IMG/VR virus record: IMGVR_UViG_3300036832_001629
Location: 1-24,098 of that record
Length of the DNA stretch: 24,098 nt
Direction: 5' to 3' (one strand)
From: a virus
The first letter of the stretch is position 1. Every line of letters starts with the position of its first letter. A program made the position numbers and the translations under genes. The notes below the pieces were generated by a model. The model saw nothing but the letters and a program-made list of their open reading frames with translations. It was not told the origin of the DNA and made no database searches. Below are positions 7,219 through 12,422 of this stretch, piece after piece.

Positions 7219-7286
7219 AAACAGCAGACGTGCCCTGACTCACGCCAAGAGAACCGCCCCTTTTGCCGTCCTGTGTCAATTCCAGC

Positions 7287-7436
7287 TTACTTCACTTTCT
7301 CGCATACCGTCGTGGCCGGATGCTTTTTGGCATAGGTCGCGGTCACGAAGTTTCCGGTCTTGGCATCACGGCAATTGGTCTTGGCGCTTGCCGCCATCGG
7401 CGACAGCGTCAACATCACGATCAACAGAACGCGCAT
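7287..7436 (-). CDS. Secreted microprotein with signal peptide (49 aa)
   Basis: ATG 7436 follows a strong AAGGAGATGACC. The protein begins MRVLLIVMLTLSPMAASAKT, a textbook signal peptide cleaved after ASA. A mature 30-residue part follows with two cysteines (NCRDAKTGNF ... TTVCEKVK) that could form a disulfide. It should act in the periplasm. It is the last gene before the plus-strand island and the nearest neighbour of the peptidoglycan-binding protein, so an envelope or lysis-related role is possible but unproven. Confidence 0.8.
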   Translation of the reverse strand: MRVLLIVMLTLSPMAASAKTNCRDAKTGNFVTATYAKKHPATTVCEKVK

Positions 7437-7474
7437 GGTCATCTCCTTGTTTCGACATTGGCAAATTTGCGTTA

Positions 7475-7660
7475 TTAGCCGTGCCCCTTGATCGCTGCGT
7501 CGAGCGCGGCCGCGGTGAGCGGCCCCATCCAGCCGTCGGCTTCGAGACCATGTGCGGCCTGAAACTGCTTGATCACATCGTGCGTCTTCGGCCCCATATC
7601 ACCATCGACGACAAGGTCCGTGCCGAGCACTTTGTTCAAGCTATCTTGCACCCATTTCAC
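7475..7660 (-). CDS. Free-standing peptidoglycan-binding domain protein (61 aa)
   Basis: Almost the whole protein is one PG_binding_1 domain: KWVQDSLNKVLG, LVVDGDMGPKTHDVIKQFQ, AHGLEADGWMGPLTAAALD. The D-G-x-x-G-P-x-T and QxxxGLxxDGxxGPxT motifs are intact. It lacks any catalytic part and any signal peptide. The GTG start at 7660 overlaps the upstream stop as GTGA. Just upstream in the same frame, after a TAG, the codons read LSPKYDV, the normal lead-in of this domain, hinting that it was cut from a longer endolysin. It could serve as a targeting subunit for lysis. Confidence 0.8.
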   Translation of the reverse strand: MKWVQDSLNKVLGTDLVVDGDMGPKTHDVIKQFQAAHGLEADGWMGPLTAAALDAAIKGHG

Positions 7661-7863
7661 GTCGTACTTCGGCGAAAGCTACTTTGGGCATGGGAGCCAC
7701 GAGCACTCGTTTTTCCGCTTTCCAACCCGAGACGGCGGTTGATGCGAGCCCGCTCCAACTGAATCTTGTTATTTTGTTTTATGCTGCAATCGGAACAGCA
7801 GTACTTGGCAGCGGCCTGCCGGTGGACAATTGCGCCGCCACATTGAATACAGCGTTTATCCAT
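7657..7863 (-). CDS. Zinc-finger microprotein (68 aa)
   Basis: The start at 7863 has AAGGGGAG. Residues 5-26 form a CxxC...CxxxC knuckle (C5, C8, C22 or C23, C26 in KYCCSDC), followed by a basic helix. The gene lies between the minor head protein and the peptidoglycan-binding gene and ends by GTGA overlap with it. The last 20 residues are Ser/Arg-rich and look less protein-like than the +1 frame there (KNECSWLPCPK), so a frameshift near residue 45 is possible. It resembles the 10621 gene in plan. Function unknown. Confidence 0.7.
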   Translation of the reverse strand: MDKRCIQCGGAIVHRQAAAKYCCSDCSIKQNNKIQLERARINRRLGLESGKTSARGSHAQSSFRRSTT

Positions 7864-7883
7864 TGTTATTCGCTCCCCTTAGG

Positions 7884-8951
7884 TCACGCTGCCCACCACC
7901 TGTTGGTGTCATGCATGTGCTGATCGTGTACCAAAGGCGGCGCACGATCGCCAGCGAATCGCTTATCGAACCACGGAAACGGACGGCAGCGGCAACGCGG
8001 ATGCGCTGGGAATAGCCCAATGTACTCGGCCAGCGAGTATGGCGCATCAGCGGCGAGGTCCTCGCACTTCATGCACACGCGGTCATCGCCAGCCGTTAGC
8101 ACACCGACGAATTCCGCTTTGGCATATGCCTTGGGCACCGCCTTCTCGCGCAGCTCCCCATAGCGCTCCATCGGCGTCGGCGGATTGCGCCGAGGTGGCG
8201 CAGCGTCTGATGTCAGACGGCCTCCTGCGCCAGCCTCGGGCTCGACGCCCACCGCTTCGATGCCGGTCTGGCGGTAGACGTTGAGCATGGCGCGGGTGCA
8301 CGCCAGCACCGGCGCCGTATCGGCCAGGAGCGGCAGACGCTGGCCTGCCACCTTGGTAAGTTCTGCCTGGATGCGCCGAAACGCTCGCACCGGCGTTATC
8401 TGCTGGTGCGCGCTGGCTGCGATAATTACGTCGGCAACGCGCGCCAGCCGCTGCTCGATAGCGGCGCAGATGCCATCGAGCTCGCGCCGCGTCAGTGCCA
8501 TGAGGCCCTCGAACTCATCGTCGTCGGCGCCAGCGGCGGCGGCCCCCGTCTCGGAAACCGCCGCCGCCACACCATCCCGCCAAGCTCGCTGAAGGAAAAC
8601 GCGCGTCCAATCTCCACCCGCAACGCCCATCATAGCGGCGTGTACCGAATGGCCGAATGCGTCTAGCCGAACTTGGGCGGGATGAAACCCGAGCACGCTG
8701 TTCTGGCCCAGCGCCAAAACGTCATGGTCGATCACAAGCTTCCTGATCTGGGCATTGAGCCTGCGCAGCCGCATCGCCGCCTCGGCCCGGAAAGCACGGC
8801 GGACCGGACCGGTGCCGGTCGGATCGCTGCGCCGCTTCCCGTCATCTCCAAAAAAATGGGGCGACGAACGTGCCGCCCCAGTCTGGGAGGAAACCCCGGA
8901 GCCCCATGAGCCGGGCACCGAGCTACTAACGGCGGCGCGAGTCACGCGCAC
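7884..8951 (-). CDS. Minor head protein, SPP1 gp7 / Mu gpF type (up to 355 aa)
   Basis: The C-terminal domain carries the family signature: VLTAGDDRVCMKCEDLA, then IGLFPAHPRCRCRPFP (H317, C320, C322). The N-terminal segment PTGTGPVRRAFRAEAAMRL and the helical middle fit gpF-like minor head proteins, which sit with the portal and are injected or guide DNA entry. It follows the portal directly. The start is uncertain: a GTG at 8951 keeps the frame open, but the first 35 residues span a terminator-like hairpin (8850-8879) and look non-coding. The family-like sequence begins only around residue 41, and the first in-frame ATG is at 8774. Confidence 0.85.
   Translation of the reverse strand: MRVTRAAVSSSVPGSWGSGVSSQTGAARSSPHFFGDDGKRRSDPTGTGPVRRAFRAEAAMRLRRLNAQIRKLVIDHDVLALGQNSVLGFHPAQVRLDAFGHSVHAAMMGVAGGDWTRVFLQRAWRDGVAAAVSETGAAAAGADDDEFEGLMALTRRELDGICAAIEQRLARVADVIIAASAHQQITPVRAFRRIQAELTKVAGQRLPLLADTAPVLACTRAMLNVYRQTGIEAVGVEPEAGAGGRLTSDAAPPRRNPPTPMERYGELREKAVPKAYAKAEFVGVLTAGDDRVCMKCEDLAADAPYSLAEYIGLFPAHPRCRCRPFPWFDKRFAGDRAPPLVHDQHMHDTNRWWAA
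8850..8879 (-). terminator. Terminator-like hairpin at the 5' end of the minor head gene
   Basis: On the minus strand GGGGCGGC pairs with GTCGCCCC (one G-U) across a six-base loop and is followed by A and seven T. That is a strong intrinsic terminator by sequence. It lies about 75 bases past the portal stop and inside the nominal 5' part of the minor head frame. It may lower expression of downstream genes relative to the portal. Confidence 0.75.
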
Positions 8952-8952
8952 A

Positions 8953-10464
8953 TCAATTTCCGCCGTTATCTTTTGGCGGTGATTTTTGTTGCGGCGGCGG
9001 CAACTGCTGGGGCTTCGCTCCCGTCACCGCATTGGGATTGACCATGCCGACTGGCATATCAGGCTGCAGACTTTCTTCGGGGTCCCAATCATCCTCTTCG
9101 TCAATCGCCTGCTCCATTCCGGGATAGAGGAAACCATCCTCCATCAGGAAATTCTGCCGCCCGGTCTGCAGCACGTGGGGTGAGATGATCCCCGCATTGA
9201 CATCGATCTGATGCGCCTGCGCTGCCTTCAGATTCATGTCTGCCTTCTCAACCGCCGACAGCTGCCACAGCGGATTCCAATCGTAGCGGATCGACTTGTC
9301 GCGCGAGCCGAACGTCGTGCGGATCAACACCTCATCGAGCCGCGTGAGCAACGGCGTGTATTTCACTTTTTGATCGGACGACAAACGATCGTAGTAATTG
9401 CGGATGTCGCTTTCGCCGGTCGCATTCATGCCGTCGGGCGACTTGCCCATGAAGCGCGTCGCCGGGATATCCGCAGCAGCGCACGCCAGCATGTAAAAAA
9501 TCCCAATAACTTTATCATAATTAGAAAGCTGCGGCGTAATGCGCTCGAACTCTTCGGCGAGATCGACCAGCAGAGCGTTGATCGTCGACTTTCCGATGTT
9601 GCCCTGGCTGAAACGATTGAACAGCTCTTGCGTGCCTTCCGCCGTCATCATCTTGGCGGTGAGGTTCGGCACCTTGAAAATGTCGAGCTTGGCCTCGGCG
9701 ATCATCGACGAAACCGAAGACGACGCCATGCCCGCCGACTTGAGCGCGTCCTGCACCACCTGCAGCACGCTGTCGCCCCATGCATCAGGCGCGGTCTCGA
9801 TATCGGGATAGGCGGCGCCGACTAGCCGAATTACTCTACTCGGATGAATATAAATTGCATCGCCGGGCGCTTGCCCTAGCGTCGGCAGGCCGACATTGGC
9901 GATGCGCGGATCGGGCGGATCGGTGGTGACGGTGTTCGCCCGCATGTACCACGTCGGCTCGCCGTACCACGTCGAGGTGATCTCGCGCACCATCGGGCCC
10001 GCAGCGAGGAAGTTCTTGCTGACGACATGCACGAACTTGAGATCACCCTGCTTGATCGCATCGAGGTCCAGCTCGTCCTGAAACGATCCGCAATCGACGC
10101 CCATGATCATCGCGGCGCCACCATAGAGGCGGGCCTTGACGAGAGCGTCCATCATCTTGCCGGGGATGTTGAACATCCGCTCGGTGTCTTCGATCGCGGT
10201 AACCTGCTCTTTGCTCGCCTGCCACTGGCGCCATGCCCGCGTCATGTCGAAAGCGGGAATCTCGATGATCTTGCGCGCCGCCCAGTCGCCGCGGTAGGCG
10301 GCCTCCAGCTGCCCGGCGTCGAGCGGGCACAGCCACCACATCTGTCCCGTCGCCTTGTCGCGACCGGGTACACCGAAACCAGCGAGAAAATTGCGAAAGG
10401 AGTCGGACGTCATCCCGCTAAAAAACGCCTTCGGGAAGCGGACGATGTTCGACAGATCAACCAT
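8953..10464 (-). CDS. Phage portal protein, DUF1073 type (503 aa)
   Basis: The portal is the dodecameric ring through which DNA enters and leaves the head. Family features seen: the N-terminal AAYRGDWAARKIIEIPAFDMTRAWR segment, KARLYGGAAMIMG, and the diagnostic PATRFMGKSPDGMNATGESDIRNYYD stretch (about residues 345-370), followed by a long helical crown region. The tail is Pro/Gln-rich (QQLPPPQQKSPPK). ATG 10464 overlaps the small upstream gene (8 nt), with AAAGGG and GGAGG upstream. Databases sometimes label this family as anti-CBASS Acb1; I see no 2H phosphodiesterase motifs and do not adopt that. Confidence 0.93.
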   Translation of the reverse strand: MVDLSNIVRFPKAFFSGMTSDSFRNFLAGFGVPGRDKATGQMWWLCPLDAGQLEAAYRGDWAARKIIEIPAFDMTRAWRQWQASKEQVTAIEDTERMFNIPGKMMDALVKARLYGGAAMIMGVDCGSFQDELDLDAIKQGDLKFVHVVSKNFLAAGPMVREITSTWYGEPTWYMRANTVTTDPPDPRIANVGLPTLGQAPGDAIYIHPSRVIRLVGAAYPDIETAPDAWGDSVLQVVQDALKSAGMASSSVSSMIAEAKLDIFKVPNLTAKMMTAEGTQELFNRFSQGNIGKSTINALLVDLAEEFERITPQLSNYDKVIGIFYMLACAAADIPATRFMGKSPDGMNATGESDIRNYYDRLSSDQKVKYTPLLTRLDEVLIRTTFGSRDKSIRYDWNPLWQLSAVEKADMNLKAAQAHQIDVNAGIISPHVLQTGRQNFLMEDGFLYPGMEQAIDEEDDWDPEESLQPDMPVGMVNPNAVTGAKPQQLPPPQQKSPPKDNGGN

Positions 10465-10624
10465 CCTCCGCAGTCCCTTTCATATGATCATCCGGTGCTG
10501 GCCAGCCGCGCCAGCCAGGACCGCCAGCGGCCACGCGCTCGCGGATCGCCACATAGGCGAACTCAATGCTCTTGCGCAGATCGTCGGTGGCATCATAGCC
10601 GTCGTCGTCGGATGCATCAGTCAC
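10457..10624 (-). CDS. Small acidic protein upstream of portal (55 aa)
   Basis: The GTG start at 10624 overlaps the stop of the zinc-finger gene as GTGA, and the stop at 10457 overlaps the portal start. The protein (TDASDDDGYDATDDLRKS..., then IEFAYVAIRERVAAGGPGWRG) has an acidic N-terminus and a helix. Its coupling on both sides supports that it is translated. Function unknown. Confidence 0.68.
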   Translation of the reverse strand: MTDASDDDGYDATDDLRKSIEFAYVAIRERVAAGGPGWRGWPAPDDHMKGTAEDG

Positions 10625-10803
10625 GCATGAACGACCTTATGATAGGCGCGCTTCGGCCGATCCGGGTCCACCGGATTGCGCGGCAACAGCTTGCGTCGTT
10701 CTCTGTTGTATCCGTCGCAACACGAAGACGAACAAAACCTGGCGCGTTCCTGAGATTGCCGTCGCGGATTGAGCACAGCGCGGCACTTCAAGCAGCGTTT
10801 CAT
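10621..10803 (-). CDS. Zinc-finger microprotein (60 aa)
   Basis: ATG 10803 follows GGAGGATTCAA. C4/C7 and C24/C28 (RFCSSSCC) form a small zinc knuckle, and the rest is strongly basic (RRQSQERAR, NRERRKLLPR). It resembles in plan the 7657 gene and the phage microproteins that bind nucleic acid. It couples by GTGA overlap to the acidic 55-aa gene before the portal. Confidence 0.75.
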   Translation of the reverse strand: MKRCLKCRAVLNPRRQSQERARFCSSSCCDGYNRERRKLLPRNPVDPDRPKRAYHKVVHA

Positions 10804-10818
10804 TTGAATCCTCCGGCA

Positions 10819-10998
10819 TTACCAGCGCCGCGGCACCCGCGGCGAAGACAACGCCTTACGCATCCTGCGCTCGCGCCGCAACTGCTCACGCAGGCGGCGC
10901 AATGCAAGCTTCTTGTGATGACCGCGGCTACTGCAAAACGCAGCTGCGCAAAGGTTGAAGATGATCATAATGGCCCCGACAGAAACGTAGGAGACCAT
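10819..10998 (-). CDS. Small membrane-anchored basic protein (59 aa)
   Basis: I chose ATG 10998 (MVSYVSVGAIMIIFNLCAAAF); the longer frame upstream mirrors the neighbour. Residues 4-22 are hydrophobic, followed by an Arg/Lys-rich helix (HHKKLALRRLREQLRRERRMRK), giving a one-pass protein with a basic cytoplasmic tail. It starts one base after the upstream stop. Small holin-like or envelope-associated roles are possible. Function unknown. Confidence 0.62.
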   Translation of the reverse strand: MVSYVSVGAIMIIFNLCAAAFCSSRGHHKKLALRRLREQLRRERRMRKALSSPRVPRRW

Positions 10999-10999
10999 G

Positions 11000-11197
11000 T
11001 TACGAGCGCTGCTCGCTGGTCGGTGGCGTGCGTGGCTGACCTGGATTGACCAGCGCGGCGACCGCGGCTTCGAGCGCTTCGAGGCGGCGCTGAATATCAA
11101 CCATGCCGCGGATGAAACCGGGAATGCGCCGCACCAGCTCAACCGGATCATGCGCCGTCGCACGAAGCTCGTTGATCATGTCGTCCAGCGGTGACAT
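11000..11197 (-). CDS. Small helical protein, unknown (65 aa)
   Basis: ATG 11197 has a strong AAGGGAGTGG. The protein (MSPLDDMINELRATAHDPVELVRRIPGFIRGMVDIQRRLEALEAAVAALV) is mostly amphipathic helix with a short coiled-coil near residues 33-50 and a Pro/Thr/Ser tail. It couples tightly to the next gene. No family recognised. Confidence 0.75.
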   Translation of the reverse strand: MSPLDDMINELRATAHDPVELVRRIPGFIRGMVDIQRRLEALEAAVAALVNPGQPRTPPTSEQRS

Positions 11198-11209
11198 CGA
11201 CCACTCCCT

Positions 11210-11461
11210 TCATAGCGCCTCGCCACGAGGCACGCGAAACTCCATCTGATCGACGTTGACGATCGCCGCAAATTCGCCGATGCGCGCGCCGAACCGGTGG
11301 TGCCCGAGGCGCTCGTCCTCGATCACCGGGGTCGTCATATTATCCTGCAGCATGAGCACGAACTCGCACGTCTGCCCTTTGATCGTGCCGATACCGACCA
11401 GCGCAAAGCCTGCGTGATCGATCACCACGGCGCACAATCCGGCAATCAAAGTGGTAAACAT
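11210..11461 (-). CDS. Unknown protein with hydrophobic N-terminus (83 aa)
   Basis: ATG 11461 follows GAAAGG. The N-terminus MFTTLIAGLCAVVIDHAGFALVG is hydrophobic and may be a signal or anchor. The rest (CEFVLMLQDNMTTPVIEDERLG, IGEFAAIVNVDQMEFRVPRG) alternates in beta-strand fashion and looks globular. It is the first gene of the unit that resumes after the 11754 terminator, so a promoter should lie in the short divergent gap 11462-11490 or inside the plus gene; I cannot identify it. Confidence 0.7.
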   Translation of the reverse strand: MFTTLIAGLCAVVIDHAGFALVGIGTIKGQTCEFVLMLQDNMTTPVIEDERLGHHRFGARIGEFAAIVNVDQMEFRVPRGEAL

Positions 11462-11490
11462 GCGAAGCCTTTCACCCAAGGGGCAATCCA

Positions 11491-11817
11491 ATGCGACCGC
11501 CACGCAGCCAGCACGGCTACACCGATATCGACGAGGAAATGGAAACCATCGACAGCCTCGGCCCGCTGGCGCGCGCGCTATTCAACGATGCGCCGCGCGA
11601 GCTGTCGGCCAAGAGTATCGTCGAGCAATACGTGAACGGCAAGCGGATCAACCTGCGCAATCCCAAGTCAGACGCGAAGTTCGCCAGATGGCTGGCCAGC
11701 ACCTATCGGGTGGCCGCCGGCCACGACATCAACGACGGGGTGCGGCGGCGAATAAAAAAGGCGGCCGTGGTGGAAGGCCATGGCGGCCGCCAGTCAATCC
11801 CGGCACAACGAGCGTAG
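11491..11817 (+). CDS. Plus-strand orphan gene, unknown (108 aa)
   Basis: ATG 11491 lies behind AAGGGG with good spacing. The protein is soluble and helical (DIDEEMETIDSLGPLARALFND, RELSAKSIVEQYVNGKRINLRNPKSDAKFARWLASTYRVAAGHDINDGVRRRIKKA). It runs against the late operon, divergent from the 11461 gene (29-bp gap) and convergent with the lipoprotein gene (13-bp gap). The KR-rich helices could bind DNA, but no known domain is visible. It is a likely moron gene. Confidence 0.75.
   Translation: MRPPRSQHGYTDIDEEMETIDSLGPLARALFNDAPRELSAKSIVEQYVNGKRINLRNPKSDAKFARWLASTYRVAAGHDINDGVRRRIKKAAVVEGHGGRQSIPAQRA
11754..11791 (-). terminator. Intrinsic terminator of the terminase-tailspike unit
   Basis: On the minus strand GGCGGCCG... 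closes an 8-bp stem (11760-11767 with 11784-11791) followed by six T. It follows the lipoprotein gene stop by 40 bases and lies inside the 3' coding part of the plus-strand gene. Confidence 0.78.
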
Positions 11818-11830
11818 GCCGGGGGGCGTC

Positions 11831-12187
11831 CTATTTCCCGCTGGTGTCAACCATGCGCCCGCTCACCGGGACACCGTTGACGGCCACAGTGGCGCTGGTC
11901 GGCGTGATCGACTGCTGCGACGTCTGCGTGGCGGCCTTGTTCTTAAGCGCGCCGCACACGGCGTCGATCACCATGTTGGCGATGCCGATGGGAACGCTCG
12001 CTTTCTCGCCTGCATCGGGATTGAAACCCGCCACGATGGTCGAGATCACCTTGGCGATGTCCTGCCACTTGGTGACAAAGCCGCAGCCCTGCTGAACCTT
12101 GGTGACGATGTCAGCGACGTTGGTTGTCGAGCCGCCGCTGCACGCCACCAGCGCCAATGATAGTAGAGCCGCGTAAATGTTACGCAT
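11831..12187 (-). CDS. Lipoprotein (118 aa)
   Basis: From ATG 12187 (GGAAGGAGAAAACC upstream) the protein starts MRNIYAALLSLALVACSGGS, a lipoprotein signal with a lipobox LVAC and the modified cysteine at residue 16. The mature part has two cysteines (GCGFVTKW, DAVCGALK) and a helical core (AKVISTIVAGFNP, IANMVIDAVCGALKNKA), then a beta-rich tail. It should be anchored in the envelope. Phage lipoproteins near lysis genes can act as spanins or in superinfection exclusion; this is inference. It overlaps the upstream gene by 8 bases. Confidence 0.82.
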   Translation of the reverse strand: MRNIYAALLSLALVACSGGSTTNVADIVTKVQQGCGFVTKWQDIAKVISTIVAGFNPDAGEKASVPIGIANMVIDAVCGALKNKAATQTSQQSITPTSATVAVNGVPVSGRMVDTSGK

Positions 12188-12404
12188 TGGTTTTCTCCTT
12201 CCGCAGAATAGCAATCTCGGCGCGCAGTTGCGCGATCTCTTTGCGGTGAGCCCACAACAGCTCTTCCATGTGCTCGGAGACCAGCGCCACCCGGCGCTCA
12301 CGCGTGCGCAGCGGTATTTGCGGATCGTCGTAAAGCGCATTGATCACCTGCGCCAGATTGATCGCCAGCGCGTGAAGGTCCTGGCTGTAGCTCGCCACCG
12401 CCAA
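12180..12404 (-). CDS. Coiled-coil protein, unknown (74 aa)
   Basis: The frame opens at TTG 12404; a GTG two codons later (12398) has better spacing to AGGGA and may be the true start. The protein is all helix: SQDLHALAINLAQVINALYDD, then ERRVALVSEHMEELLWAHRKEIAQLRAEIAILRKEK, with heptad spacing in the last 35 residues. There is no membrane segment. It sits between the tailspike and the lipoprotein. Function unknown. Confidence 0.72.
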   Translation of the reverse strand: MAVASYSQDLHALAINLAQVINALYDDPQIPLRTRERRVALVSEHMEELLWAHRKEIAQLRAEIAILRKEKTNA

Positions 12405-12422
12405 TTCCCTGTGCTGCGGGCG

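Noticed and set aside
6902-7762. 286-aa plus-strand frame
   Set aside because: It overlaps the zinc-ribbon gene in another phase and then runs antisense to three supported small genes. It is Arg/Pro-rich and has no domain.
8953-10464. Portal gene as an anti-CBASS Acb1 protein
   Set aside because: The DUF1073 portal family sometimes carries this label in databases. Length, operon place and portal signature fit a portal, and no 2H phosphodiesterase HxT/S motifs are visible.
10027-11049. 340-aa plus-strand frame
   Set aside because: It is antisense to the portal start and four small coupled genes, and has shadow-type composition.
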